Assembly: GCA_029864405.1 (NCBI GenBank)
Contig: JAOTTP010000021.1
Span: forward strand, 1-41,277
Source: Nitrospirota bacterium
GTDB taxonomy: Bacteria > Nitrospirota > Nitrospiria > Nitrospirales > UBA8639
Length of the DNA stretch: 41,277 nt
Reading direction: 5' to 3'
The position numbers were made by a program, and so were the translations under genes. Positions 14,324 to 23,571 of this stretch are shown piece after piece. Positions within the stretch are counted from its first letter, which is position 1, and each line of letters begins with the position of its first letter. The notes beneath the pieces were generated by a model. That model ran no database searches, was not told the DNA's origin, and saw only the letters and a program-made list of their open reading frames with translations.

Positions 14324-15241
14324 TTAAGACCTTTTCTTGGAGTGAAGGGTGGTCGATAAATGGCGCCTTAACAGGACCTGATACCGCTTTCGCAAAGTCG
14401 GGCTCATTCGATCAAGCGGGGTGATGACGGCGTGTTCTAATGCGGTCTGACACGAGCAAGGCCCAAGGTCTTTTGCCAGTTCTAGCGCGTGCCGCAGGAC
14501 AATTTTTGCGGTTTCGACATTTTGATGCATGATGGACAAGATGGCCCCCACGGAAACGGCCTCTTCCGTTTCGTGCCAGCAATCATAATCCGTCACCAGG
14601 GCAAGGGTGGCATAACACAGTTCGGCTTCACGAGCCAATTTGGCTTCCGGAATATTTGTCATGCCAATGACATCCACACCCCATTGCCGATAAAGAAACG
14701 ATTCTGCCCGACTAGAAAATTGTGGCCCTTCAATACAGAGGTATGTTCCAGGGCGGTGTACCTTCACGGAGACCCCCTGGCTTGCCTTTTCCAAAACAGT
14801 CGACAAGGCCCCACACAGGGGATCGGCGAAGGCCACATGTGCGACGAGGCCTTGGTCGAAAAATGTGTTGTCACGTTGAGTAGTTCGATCAATGAATTGA
14901 TCAGGCAGGACAAAATCCCCCGGTCGGATGGTTTCCTTCATGCTTCCCACGGCGCTGACGGAAAATACTTGTGTTACACCTAGGGCTTTGAGGGCATGAA
15001 TATTCGCGCGATAATTTATGGCGGAAGGCAGAGTGCGGTGTCCTCGACCGTGGCGAGCCACAAAGGCGACTCGCATGCCATGAAAGGTCCCCAGAATGAT
15101 GGCGTCAGAAGGTTTCCCAAACGGGGTGGTCATCCGAACTTCTTTGAGGTTGGTAAACCCGTCCATTGGATACAGTCCGCTGCCTCCGATAATTCCGATG
15201 TGGGCCCGTGGGGTCCGCGGAGAGGGACGTTTAGTATTCAC
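14324..15241 (-). CDS. mtnP: S-methyl-5'-thioadenosine phosphorylase
   Basis: Converts methylthioadenosine plus phosphate to adenine and 5-methylthioribose-1-phosphate, recycling the by-product of polyamine and related S-adenosylmethionine-dependent reactions. The 305-residue protein shows the phosphate-binding GGSGLY (19-24), RHGRGHRTLPS, CIEGPQFSSRAES and the C-terminal MTNIPEAKLAREAELCYA. The base-recognition stretch TDYDCWHETEEAVSV closely matches the adenine-specific MTAP form rather than guanosine/inosine phosphorylase, where Asn replaces Asp. The start is GTG at 15239-15241 with GGAG nine bases upstream. The C-terminal 30 residues form an Arg/Lys-rich tail. No mtnA or mtnB homologue is in view, so the fate of methylthioribose-1-phosphate is unknown here. 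Confidence 0.95.
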   Translation of the reverse strand: MNTKRPSPRTPRAHIGIIGGSGLYPMDGFTNLKEVRMTTPFGKPSDAIILGTFHGMRVAFVARHGRGHRTLPSAINYRANIHALKALGVTQVFSVSAVGSMKETIRPGDFVLPDQFIDRTTQRDNTFFDQGLVAHVAFADPLCGALSTVLEKASQGVSVKVHRPGTYLCIEGPQFSSRAESFLYRQWGVDVIGMTNIPEAKLAREAELCYATLALVTDYDCWHETEEAVSVGAILSIMHQNVETAKIVLRHALELAKDLGPCSCQTALEHAVITPLDRMSPTLRKRYQVLLRRHLSTTLHSKKRS

Positions 15242-15396
15242 TCACTCGTCTCCGTCATGTGAGAAGGTCTCTCTGATCACAAGGGAAGGACATGTGGTTT
15301 CGGTGGTATACTGGTTTGAGGCCGAACTAATGAGGAGCATTCCATGTTTCAAAGGAGTAAAGTTTTCCGCATTGTATCATGAACTGCTCTGTATGG

Positions 15397-16422
15397 TTAA
15401 CCTGAAAAATGGCTGGATTCTGAATTGGCCGTTGCTTCCGCAGGAAATGGTGTATTTGCGAAGGTCTTGAGAAACTGGTTGATGTGGTCCACGATTTTGG
15501 CGGCCGCTCGATCAGGGATATCTGATTCTTTCAATGTGATCCACTGGATGCCGGATTCTTTCTGAAACCAGGTTATTTGCCGTTTGGCAAAGTGACGGGT
15601 ATCGCGTTTTAATAACCGGACAGCTTCTTCATAAGAATAGTCGCCAGCCAGGTATCCCGAAAATTGTCGATAGCCCAGCCCTTTCATGGAACCAAGTTCT
15701 CGAAGAAATCCTTGATCCATGAGGCGTTGAGTCTCTTCCACCAGTCCTTTGTGAATTTCCCATTCTACGCGAGCTTCAATTCGCTGATAGAGGGCCTGGC
15801 GATCCATCGTAAGCCCAATCAACAAGGATGGATACGGAGTGTCGTCAAATCGGTGTTGCTGCTGCATCACCGAAAGCGGTGTGCCTAGTATGCGATACAC
15901 TTCAAGCGCGCGCTGGATCTTGGGCTGGTCATTGGGATGCAGTCGTTGCGCAAGATCGGGATCCACCTGCTGAAGTTTTTTATAAAGAAAGGCTGGCCCT
16001 TGAGCTTTGGCTTCTTGGGCTAATTCATTCCGAATAAGCCAATTGGCGGGTGGCCCAGGGCAAAGACCTCTCAAGAGGGCTCGGATATAGAACCCGGTGC
16101 CACCGATGACAAGAGGCAGGAGGCCTTGACGATGAAGGCGGGCAATGTCTTGGGTGGCATGCTGCCGGAAGTCGCCTACGTTAAAGGATTGGTCTGGATC
16201 GACGAGGTCAATTAAGCGATGAGGAATACCTTGTTGTTCCGCTAGCGAGGGTTTATCCGTACCGATGTCCATGCCCCGATAGACCTGTCGGGAGTCTGCC
16301 GTTAAAATTTCGGTGTTGAATGTTTTAGCGACCTCAATGCCGATCCGGCTTTTTCCGATGGCCGTTGGTCCCACAATGGCGACGACGGGTTTCCATGCTG
16401 TGATGATGTCGGTCTGTTTCAT
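15397..16422 (-). CDS. miaA: tRNA dimethylallyltransferase
   Basis: Adds a dimethylallyl group to N6 of A37 in tRNAs that read codons starting with U. The 341-residue protein is near the family length. It has the P-loop GPTAIGKS (18-25), the DSRQVYRGMDIGTDKP substrate loop (about 43-58), IPHRLIDLVDPDQSF, the GGTGFYIRALLRGL segment and the C-terminal RDTRHFAKRQITWFQK tRNA-binding motif. It lies 20 bases after mutL on the same strand, repeating the mutL-miaA pairing known in many bacteria. No clear Shine-Dalgarno sequence precedes the ATG. The final 25 residues are divergent. Confidence 0.97.
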   Translation of the reverse strand: MKQTDIITAWKPVVAIVGPTAIGKSRIGIEVAKTFNTEILTADSRQVYRGMDIGTDKPSLAEQQGIPHRLIDLVDPDQSFNVGDFRQHATQDIARLHRQGLLPLVIGGTGFYIRALLRGLCPGPPANWLIRNELAQEAKAQGPAFLYKKLQQVDPDLAQRLHPNDQPKIQRALEVYRILGTPLSVMQQQHRFDDTPYPSLLIGLTMDRQALYQRIEARVEWEIHKGLVEETQRLMDQGFLRELGSMKGLGYRQFSGYLAGDYSYEEAVRLLKRDTRHFAKRQITWFQKESGIQWITLKESDIPDRAAAKIVDHINQFLKTFANTPFPAEATANSESSHFSG

Positions 16423-16442
16423 GAAACATCAGCGAATGAGCA

Positions 16443-18242
16443 TTATTTCAATGGTCGGGCAAACATCGTGTGCAATTCTTCCAAGGTATGTCGAATGGCC
16501 ACTCGCCTTCCATGGGGGCAGGTCATCGGAAAGTTTTCCTGTGCCCAGTCTTGTAAAAGGATTGTGATTTCCGGTTGCGTCATGGGTCGTCCGGCTTGAA
16601 CGGCACTTTGACAGGCCATGGTGGCCAGGATGGGTTTAATCGTGTTGTCCAACGCATCTGTTGATTGCCACTCGGAGAGTTCGTCTAATAATTCCAGGAG
16701 CAAGGAACCGACGGATATATTCCCCAACAGGGCTGGAATGGCTCGCACCACATAAGACGTGGTTCCAAATCGCTCCACCTCCAATCCGGCTTGAGCCAGG
16801 ACGGGTTGCCATTCTTCCAATAATTCTCCTTGGTGGGGAAGAAGTTCAACCGGCTCAGGGATGAGTAAGCGTTGTTGGAGAATTTCTCTTTTCTTCCACG
16901 ACCGAAACAGTCTCTCAAAGCGTACGCGCTCGTGGGCGGTGTGTTGATCGACAATGAAGACATCCTGATTGATCTGTCCGAGTAGATAGGTGTGATGAAT
17001 CTGCCCGAGAGGATACACCTCATATGACTGCTCCTTGCCTGGGTAGACAGAAGGCGGCTCTTGAACAAAAAGCGAGAGGGGGGCAGGCCTATTTGTGCCT
17101 GCTCCAGGGAATGCAGAAACGGTTTGGAATGGAGCCGGCGCGACGTTTAGTGACCTGGATGTTGGCCTGGCAGGATGCGGATGGGGAGCAACTTGAACAG
17201 GCTTCTCGTTGGGATCATTTGGGATGGTGTCGGGGGAGGGTTGCGTGAAAAAGAGGGCTTTGATGCCACGGAGAACGCCCGTATGAATGAATTCTGGATG
17301 AGAGAAGCGAACCTCCCGTTTGGTCGGGTGGACATTGATATCGACTGTCTGGGGATCAAGATGGATAAATACGATAAATTGTGGATGTCTTCCTTTTGGT
17401 AAAAATGATCCATAGGCTTCATGCACCGCATGGGAAACGGTCGTATTCTTTATAGGGCGGCCATTGACGAAAATTTCCTGGGGCGCACGAGACGTTCGTG
17501 CATGGTGAGGACTGACGGTAAACCCTGTGAGTTGAAATGAACCGGCGTTATAGCTGACGGGGAGAAAGCGTTCAAGGAATTCCGGTCCGTAGATCTGCAA
17601 TAATCGATCTTGCAGCGTTGGCACGGCAGGGTACTCCAGCACCTTATGATTCTGATGGCGTAATCGAAAGTGGACCCCTGGGTGCACTGCCGCGGCTTGT
17701 TGAATGACATAACAGATTTTAGAAAATTCTGTGGGAACGGTCTTGAGAAATTTCAGCCGCCCGGGGGTATTAAAGAATAGGTCTCGCACCTCCACCTGGG
17801 TGCCTTGAGACCCGGTATAGTCTCGCACCTCCCATGCCCCACCCCCCATGGATTGGGTTTGGGTGCCAAGGGTACTTTCGGGAGGAACCGTCTTCAAGCA
17901 AAAACGAGAAACGGAGGCGATACTGGGAAGGGCTTCACCCCGGAAACCCAATGTCATGAGCGTCAAGAGATCTTCCTCGGATCGAAGCTTGCTGGTTGCA
18001 AAACGTTGACAGGCCAGTTGGGCATCCATTCGGGTCATGCCTGCCCCATTATCCATGACGCGAATGACTCGTCGACCACCTTCTTCGATTTCAACGGTGA
18101 TCAACGTGCTGCCAGCATCCAGGCTGTTATCAATGAGTTCTTTCACCACGGAGGCGGGCCGTTCAACCACTTCTCCTGCGGCAATGCGACATGACACGGT
18201 ATCTGGAAGAATTTGAACTTTTCCAGTTACGGTCGAAAGCAT
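16443..18242 (-). CDS. mutL: DNA mismatch repair protein MutL (endonuclease form)
   Basis: MutL couples mismatch recognition by MutS to strand removal. The 599-residue protein has the GHKL ATPase domain with ELIDNSLDAG, DNGAGM and ATSKLRSEEDL / TLGFRGEALPSI motifs in the first 110 residues, a Pro-rich linker about 330-400 and a C-terminal dimerisation domain. The C-terminal part contains DQHTAHERVRFE (from residue 432), which fits the DQHxxxE(X4)E endonuclease motif with Thr for the usual Ala, plus ACQSAV (near 542) and CPHGRR (from 575). It should therefore nick DNA itself, as in bacteria lacking MutH. It lies downstream of cpoB and upstream of miaA. The ATG at 18240-18242 has no strong ribosome binding site. 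Confidence 0.97.
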   Translation of the reverse strand: MLSTVTGKVQILPDTVSCRIAAGEVVERPASVVKELIDNSLDAGSTLITVEIEEGGRRVIRVMDNGAGMTRMDAQLACQRFATSKLRSEEDLLTLMTLGFRGEALPSIASVSRFCLKTVPPESTLGTQTQSMGGGAWEVRDYTGSQGTQVEVRDLFFNTPGRLKFLKTVPTEFSKICYVIQQAAAVHPGVHFRLRHQNHKVLEYPAVPTLQDRLLQIYGPEFLERFLPVSYNAGSFQLTGFTVSPHHARTSRAPQEIFVNGRPIKNTTVSHAVHEAYGSFLPKGRHPQFIVFIHLDPQTVDINVHPTKREVRFSHPEFIHTGVLRGIKALFFTQPSPDTIPNDPNEKPVQVAPHPHPARPTSRSLNVAPAPFQTVSAFPGAGTNRPAPLSLFVQEPPSVYPGKEQSYEVYPLGQIHHTYLLGQINQDVFIVDQHTAHERVRFERLFRSWKKREILQQRLLIPEPVELLPHQGELLEEWQPVLAQAGLEVERFGTTSYVVRAIPALLGNISVGSLLLELLDELSEWQSTDALDNTIKPILATMACQSAVQAGRPMTQPEITILLQDWAQENFPMTCPHGRRVAIRHTLEELHTMFARPLK

Positions 18243-18300
18243 GGAATTCCAAACACGAGGTGATTAGTGTGAAAAAAAGGAAGCGAAGACTTGCAGAGAA

Positions 18301-19206
18301 TCAAGACAACCCGGATTTTTTTAATTGTTCTTTCGCTTGGGTGGACTCCGGTGAATCTGGATACTCTTGGATGATGGAGTTCCACAATTCCTGAGCTTTT
18401 GATCGCTGATCGGTCTCCATCATGATATGTCCGAGCTTGTATAAGGCGTGGCTCCGGTATTTGCTGCTTGGATAGCGGCTGACGACTTGTTCCAGGGCTT
18501 GCTTGGCAGGGTCGTAGTGTTTTTGCACATAGAACGATTCCCCAAGATAGTAATAGGCTTGAGGGGTTAATGTGGTCGAAGGATAGTTTGTGACAAATCG
18601 TTGGAATTCCACCGAGGCCCGGTCATACTTTCCGTTGAGAAAAACCTTATAGGCTGACCGAAAGGCCGAGGCCTCATTTTCCCTTCCTGTGCTCTCTCCA
18701 GGGGATGCAGGTACTGTGGGGGTTCCCGTCTGGGTCTCTTTCGGATCAGGAGAAGGGCTTGTGGGGTTAGGGGTAGCGACTTCAGGCGACTCTGACACAG
18801 AACGAGGTTGATGGATCACGTTGTCTATGCGGCCTTCCAGAGCCTTTACCCGAATGGACAGATCTTGATCTCGGCGTTGAGTGGTGGAGCGGGTTTGTTC
18901 TATTTGCTCTCGGAGCATGGCACTGGTCCGTTCGAGCTTCTCCAGAAGGTGGCGGGTGTCCAGGCTGGCCTCTTCTTCTGTTTTGATGAGTTCTCCCACT
19001 AAAAAATCATGTTCGTCCAATTGCGATTCAACTGTCTCTATGCGGTCGATAGTTTGCTGTCCCTGCTTGTGGGAGGCCTCTTGTTGAATAATGAGTGTTT
19101 GGACTTGTTTTTGGATATCCGTCAGATTGGGTTCGGAAGCGCAACCCCATCCGCCCGTGAGAGCTATCCCTATCCAAATGGCCGTTTTAGAAATTGTGTG
19201 AGTCAT
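18301..19206 (-). CDS. cpoB: Tol-Pal cell division coordinator CpoB/YbgF-like protein
   Basis: CpoB (YbgF) is a periplasmic TPR protein that links Tol-Pal constriction with peptidoglycan synthesis. The 301-residue protein has an N-terminal signal with a lipobox-like TGGWGC (C22), an unusual lipoprotein site because CpoB is normally a soluble periplasmic protein. A coiled-coil region follows at about 28-130, then a Pro/Ser/Thr-rich linker about 135-175, then three TPR repeats about 180-295 (AYKVFLNGKYDRASVEFQRFV, AYYYLGESFYVQKHYDPAKQAL, ALYKLGHIMMETDQRSKAQELW). This order matches the family. The gene lies at the distal end of the tol-pal cluster, separated from pal by a large coiled-coil lipoprotein gene. 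No strong Shine-Dalgarno sequence is visible before the ATG at 19204-19206. Confidence 0.88.
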   Translation of the reverse strand: MTHTISKTAIWIGIALTGGWGCASEPNLTDIQKQVQTLIIQQEASHKQGQQTIDRIETVESQLDEHDFLVGELIKTEEEASLDTRHLLEKLERTSAMLREQIEQTRSTTQRRDQDLSIRVKALEGRIDNVIHQPRSVSESPEVATPNPTSPSPDPKETQTGTPTVPASPGESTGRENEASAFRSAYKVFLNGKYDRASVEFQRFVTNYPSTTLTPQAYYYLGESFYVQKHYDPAKQALEQVVSRYPSSKYRSHALYKLGHIMMETDQRSKAQELWNSIIQEYPDSPESTQAKEQLKKSGLS

Positions 19207-19366
19207 GCGATTACGGGCTTGGCAAAAAATTTATACCTGGTATCAATGAACCCAATGCCTGGGGACATCCCATTATATCAATTGCCAGGGAGTTTAGACA
19301 AAGGGATACGTGACGGTTTAGAGATATACTCGGACTTTCCCTGGGAATATTAAGTGATGATTTACC

Positions 19367-21145
19367 CTATTTTTGTTGTTTGGAGCTTTGCAAGCGATTG
19401 ACTCTTTGGGCTAATTGGCCCAAGCGGTCTTCATGCTGGTCCACCCGCTCGCCTAATTTGGTCCCAATGGTATTAATCACATCACGCAATTTATTGACGG
19501 TTTCTGTTAACTGATTGAGGTGAGTCAGATTGGTGTGTGAGGTATCAGCCGTACCCTGGACTTGTTGGAAAGAGGTCATGGCTCGATTTAGTCGCTGTTC
19601 TTGGCCTTCAATGCGAGCATTGAGCTTCGAACTGACATTTTCCAGTGCTTGGGCGACTGATTGGATTCCGCCGTTGACTTCTTGAAGGTGTGTATTGGTC
19701 AGTTGGGTGTCAGAGTCAATTTTCCCCACCAGCCCAGATTGATGAGTTTCCAGATCTTGTAATCGTGAGCGTAGGTGCTCAACCGTCTGGTTGAGTTGAT
19801 CTGTGAGCTGGTTGGCGGCCTGCACTTGTTGTATTTGGTCTTGTGTGTCTCGTTTCATCTGTTGGAATTGTTGAATTGTCTGGTTGAGTGCTTGGCCCGT
19901 CTCTTCTTGCTTGGCCAAGCGACTGGAGAGTGATTGCCTGGTTTGGTCAAGAGCTTGAGAGATGGAGTTGAGGCTGGCATTGACCTCGGTCAGATGGGCT
20001 GATGTTTTTTGGGTATTGGATTGGAGTTGTTCGGTCAGTGCGGTTTGGTGTGTTTCAACCGTATTTAGGCGTTCCGTAAGTCGCCCTGAATGTTGAATAA
20101 TTTCATCTCCGCGTTTCCCGAGTAAACTCCCCATGACTTCCTGGGCTTCGCGAAGCTTGAGAACTGATTGGGAAAGATCTTGTATGTGAGAGGCATCCGC
20201 TTGTATGTGCGTTCCCAGAGCTTCCATATCTTTTTGTAAGGAATCAATCTGCGCAAGCATGGGGCCTTGGTTGGTGTCAATATCGGCGACTAACCTGGCC
20301 ATGGCTGCTTTCACGTCTTGTTCCAGATAGGCCCGAAGGGCTTGGGTATCGGCGGTGAGTTTGTCTTGCAGGGAATTGACCTGATTTTGCAGCTGAGTGA
20401 CTTGCCTTGATTGTTCTTCAAGTCGGCCACTGAACAGCGTTCCCGATTTCTCTAGCCCTCCCTGAACCTGAAGCATCGATCCAGACAGTTCTTCTGTGCG
20501 AGATTGCACGGTTCCGAGGTCCTGCCGTTGTCCTGACAAATCTGTTTGGACTTGTCCAATCGTCGTTCCGAGGCTGGTCAGCGTTTCCTTAAATTGGGCA
20601 AGGGAATTCTGAAATTCGCCCATGTTCGTGGTTAACACTTGATTATTTTCATCCACCTGTTGGGCGAGGGTGGTATTGTGGGTTTTCGCCGTTTGTAGGT
20701 CTTCCCCATGCGTTTGAATGGTTGATTGAATCGATTGAACATCAGATTTCAAAATGCCGGTTTGGTTCGTAAAGTCTTTTTTGAGGTCTTGGACACTTTT
20801 TTCAACTTCTTCAAGCTTTCCGTATAAACTGGCTACATCTTTTTCTTGGAGGAGCGTGGCTTTTTGATTAATAGAAGCCAGATTGCCTCGAGTTTTTTGC
20901 GCCTCCTCATTCATCTTGATGAGTTGCGCTTTAGTTTCATCAACCTGTAAGCCAAGAGCCTGTTTTTCATTTTTGATTTTGGCAATTTGTAGTTCTAAAT
21001 CCTTTTGAATCCGGGCAAGGTCGGCTTGTTGTGCCACGCAACCGGTAGCCAACAAACTGCAGACGCCACATGCCACTACCCACTTGAGAGAAGAAGATGA
21101 TGGCCACCGTCTTGAAACATTTTGCAAGGTCAGCCCTATGTTCAC
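19367..21145 (-). CDS. Large coiled-coil lipoprotein within the Tol-Pal cluster
   Basis: I do not recognise a named family for this 592-residue protein. A membrane/signal segment at about 20-36 ends in LLATGC, giving a probable lipid-anchored Cys36. The rest is almost entirely coiled coil, rich in Gln, Leu, Asn and Thr and nearly free of Pro, Cys and aromatic residues. The C-terminal third carries an internal repeat of about 100 residues: THQTAL (365) recurs as THQSGL (467), SQALD (396) as AQALE (498), FQQM (427) as FQQV (526), and NQLT (445) as NQLT (544). The start is GTG at 21143-21145 with GGAGG twelve bases upstream, a long spacing. Position between pal and cpoB suggests a role in outer-membrane/peptidoglycan tethering, which is inference. 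Confidence 0.88.
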   Translation of the reverse strand: MNIGLTLQNVSRRWPSSSSLKWVVACGVCSLLATGCVAQQADLARIQKDLELQIAKIKNEKQALGLQVDETKAQLIKMNEEAQKTRGNLASINQKATLLQEKDVASLYGKLEEVEKSVQDLKKDFTNQTGILKSDVQSIQSTIQTHGEDLQTAKTHNTTLAQQVDENNQVLTTNMGEFQNSLAQFKETLTSLGTTIGQVQTDLSGQRQDLGTVQSRTEELSGSMLQVQGGLEKSGTLFSGRLEEQSRQVTQLQNQVNSLQDKLTADTQALRAYLEQDVKAAMARLVADIDTNQGPMLAQIDSLQKDMEALGTHIQADASHIQDLSQSVLKLREAQEVMGSLLGKRGDEIIQHSGRLTERLNTVETHQTALTEQLQSNTQKTSAHLTEVNASLNSISQALDQTRQSLSSRLAKQEETGQALNQTIQQFQQMKRDTQDQIQQVQAANQLTDQLNQTVEHLRSRLQDLETHQSGLVGKIDSDTQLTNTHLQEVNGGIQSVAQALENVSSKLNARIEGQEQRLNRAMTSFQQVQGTADTSHTNLTHLNQLTETVNKLRDVINTIGTKLGERVDQHEDRLGQLAQRVNRLQSSKQQK

Positions 21146-21196
21146 TCTGTAATTATTCCTCCATGGTTTACGAAAACTGGTCGATTGAAGGGGTTG

Positions 21197-22150
21197 CTAA
21201 TTTTGAACAAGCAAATGCCCCCGTCGGTTCAATTGGTAGCACACTTCTGTGATGTCCTGGCAAAAGGGCTTGTCTTTCCCATAAGAAATAACGGTCAATC
21301 GTGAAGGATCAACACCTAATTGAGAGAGAAAATCCCGAACAGCCATGGCTCGTTTTTTCCCAAGCACCATGTTATAGGCCTGCGTTCCACGCTGGTCGGC
21401 ATGTCCTTCAATAATTAAAAGTGAGGAGGGATCGTTGGTGAGCCACGCCATGTCTCGTTCGAGAGAATCCTTAGCTTCTGCGGTGAGAGACCAGCTATCA
21501 AATTGAAAAAATACATCCTCTAAGCCAGCAGATACTGTGGCCAATTCTTCCTCTTGAATTTTATCCAACTGCTCTCGAATGATCTCTGACGGTTCAGCTT
21601 TCGCTACTTGAAAAGTTTCCGGAATTGGTTCCGTGTCCCTTGGCAAATTGGAGAGATCATTTTGAAATTCCGTCTGGGAGGTGAGGGGGGACGTCCCTGT
21701 TTGGTCTTGAGGTGAACCGTTTATGATTGAAGAACTGGATTGAGTTGAGATGTCATTCCCATCGTTGAACGGCGTCAATGAACTGGCATTGTCGGTGCCA
21801 GATTCAGAGTCTTTGTCAGAAGGAATGCCAGCTTGGAGGTTCTGTTTGAACGATTCATCCATATGGGTGGGGTCGTAGGCAAAATTTAGAGGATCGACTG
21901 GGGCGATTGGTTGAATGGCATCTGTCCGAACTTCCTCGATGGAAGTGCCTTGCCCTGACAGGGAAGATTCGTCAATCGAGCCTCCTGTTAATCCCGTTGT
22001 ATCGGTGCCTGATGTTGAAGCCACGGTCTCTTCGCCTGGGGCACCGGAAGCGGTGGAGACGTGGATCCGTTTTTCCCCACATCCCGACATACTGACGAGT
22101 GAAAGACTGAGAATGCCAAGTAGTGAAATCACATGAATGGCTGGGCGCAT
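21197..22150 (-). CDS. pal: Peptidoglycan-associated lipoprotein Pal (OmpA-like C-terminus)
   Basis: Pal anchors the outer membrane to peptidoglycan and is moved by the Tol motor during division. From the chosen start the protein has 317 residues: a lipoprotein signal ending in SMSGC (Cys24), a long low-complexity Ser/Thr/Asp/Gly-rich region about 30-190, a short helix (EIIREQLDKIQEEEL) and the OmpA-like domain about 215-317 with the peptidoglycan-binding run EGHADQRGTQAYNMVLGKKRA. The domain differs from E. coli Pal in being preceded by this extra 160-residue linker. The ATG at 22148-22150 has AAGGAG seven bases upstream; an ATG at 22193-22195 overlapping the tolB stop is less likely because it lacks a ribosome binding site and would disturb the signal peptide. 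Confidence 0.92.
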   Translation of the reverse strand: MRPAIHVISLLGILSLSLVSMSGCGEKRIHVSTASGAPGEETVASTSGTDTTGLTGGSIDESSLSGQGTSIEEVRTDAIQPIAPVDPLNFAYDPTHMDESFKQNLQAGIPSDKDSESGTDNASSLTPFNDGNDISTQSSSSIINGSPQDQTGTSPLTSQTEFQNDLSNLPRDTEPIPETFQVAKAEPSEIIREQLDKIQEEELATVSAGLEDVFFQFDSWSLTAEAKDSLERDMAWLTNDPSSLLIIEGHADQRGTQAYNMVLGKKRAMAVRDFLSQLGVDPSRLTVISYGKDKPFCQDITEVCYQLNRRGHLLVQN

Positions 22151-22194
22151 GGAACGACTCCTTTTTTGGACTATCACGGTTGTTGTCTTGTTCA

Positions 22195-23553
22195 TTATGG
22201 TTGAAATGGCGACCAGGAGGGCGAGCTGAGATGTTCGCCTGCCAAGGAAATTTTCTCCAATCCTGCTCCCTCGCTAGTGATGATGTACAATTGACTCTCT
22301 CCTCTTCGAATCGAACTAAAGACAATATGCCGGCCATTTGGAGCCCAGGATGGCGAGTCGTCAATGCTTTGCCCGTTGGTGATTTGTTTCCGTTGTTCAC
22401 CATTCGGGCTGATGCGGCATAATTTAAATCCTTCGCTTGGCACCCGGCACACATAAATAATCCAATCCCCCTTGGGAGACCAGGCTGGCGCCGCGTTGTA
22501 GTCTCCGTCATAGGTTAATCGACGGGTGTTCAACCCATCGGCATCCATAATGTAAATTTGGGGGCGGCCTCCGCGATCTGAGGTGAAGGCCAAGTGCCGC
22601 CCGTCGGGAGACCAAGACGGGGACAAATCTGCGCTATTGTGGGAGGTTAACTGCTTGGCGCTTCTACTGTCCAATTCTATCTGATAAATATCCGAGTTGC
22701 CATCTTGGGCGGCGGAATAGGTGATAGATTTTCCATCAGGAGCAAAGGTGGCCGTAATGTTCAGGCTGGCTGGCGAGACCAAAACTTCCTCGCGACCGGT
22801 AGCCAGCTCCCTTTTCATAATCAGTTGTTTGCGATCACGATACGCGGTGTAAATAAGTGATTTCCGGTCCGGGGCCCAGGTAGGCATGAGGTTTAAATAC
22901 CCGTCAGCGGTGACCTGTTGCGGATCATATCCATCATAATCCATGACAAAGAGCTCTCGTCCATTCTCTTTTTGACCTACAAATGCGATTTTCGTTCTGG
23001 CAATACCCTGCTCGCCGGTATACCGATAGACCAGTTCGTCTGCCCACCGATGGGCCATTAAGCGAGTGAGGGTTTCTGTCGTTTTGAGCGAAAAGTACCG
23101 TTTCCCGGTCAACACATCCTGTTGTCCGGGGTCAAATGCGCAGGCATCAAGGATGAGTCCCTGGACTCCGGTCGATGTTCCTCCTACTCCTATTCTCCCC
23201 CAGGTGGAGACCGTCACCTTTTGGAAGTGCGGTGCCAAATTTGAAGAAAGACTCATGCATTTATTGTCAGAAAAATCCCCTTTGGCGGAAGGTAATTCAG
23301 CAACCGAAAATATTTGTGAGCGTTTGAGGTCTGCTTTAAGGACCGATGCGACTTGAGACTCGATTTGTTCTGAAAGCCCCGTATCCCGTTGAACGGGAGA
23401 GAACCCCATCACCCAGATCGGGATTTTTTGGAACTCTAAACGTGTGGCTTTGAGATCCGCTTCCTCTCCCCGAAGAGAGGCCGGTAATACGGAAATAAGA
23501 GAAAACGCGATAAGAACCAGGATGCCATACAGAGGCTTGAGTGCTTTCTTCAT
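22195..23553 (-). CDS. tolB: Tol-Pal system beta-propeller protein TolB
   Basis: TolB is the periplasmic beta-propeller that binds Pal and is released by TolA. The 452-residue protein has a signal peptide (about 1-29, ending near SLRGEEAD), an N-terminal alpha/beta domain about 40-170 and a six-bladed propeller about 190-450 with repeated TWAPDRKSLIYTAYRD, SWSPDGRHLAFTSDRGG, AWSPKGDWIIYVCR and SWAPNGRHIVFSS blades. It follows the TonB/TolA-type gene with 18 bases between and is followed by pal. An AAGGA about 13 bases before the ATG is a weak ribosome binding site. Confidence 0.95.
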   Translation of the reverse strand: MKKALKPLYGILVLIAFSLISVLPASLRGEEADLKATRLEFQKIPIWVMGFSPVQRDTGLSEQIESQVASVLKADLKRSQIFSVAELPSAKGDFSDNKCMSLSSNLAPHFQKVTVSTWGRIGVGGTSTGVQGLILDACAFDPGQQDVLTGKRYFSLKTTETLTRLMAHRWADELVYRYTGEQGIARTKIAFVGQKENGRELFVMDYDGYDPQQVTADGYLNLMPTWAPDRKSLIYTAYRDRKQLIMKRELATGREEVLVSPASLNITATFAPDGKSITYSAAQDGNSDIYQIELDSRSAKQLTSHNSADLSPSWSPDGRHLAFTSDRGGRPQIYIMDADGLNTRRLTYDGDYNAAPAWSPKGDWIIYVCRVPSEGFKLCRISPNGEQRKQITNGQSIDDSPSWAPNGRHIVFSSIRRGESQLYIITSEGAGLEKISLAGEHLSSPSWSPFQP

Positions 23554-23571
23554 AATTAAGCCGGTGTCCTT

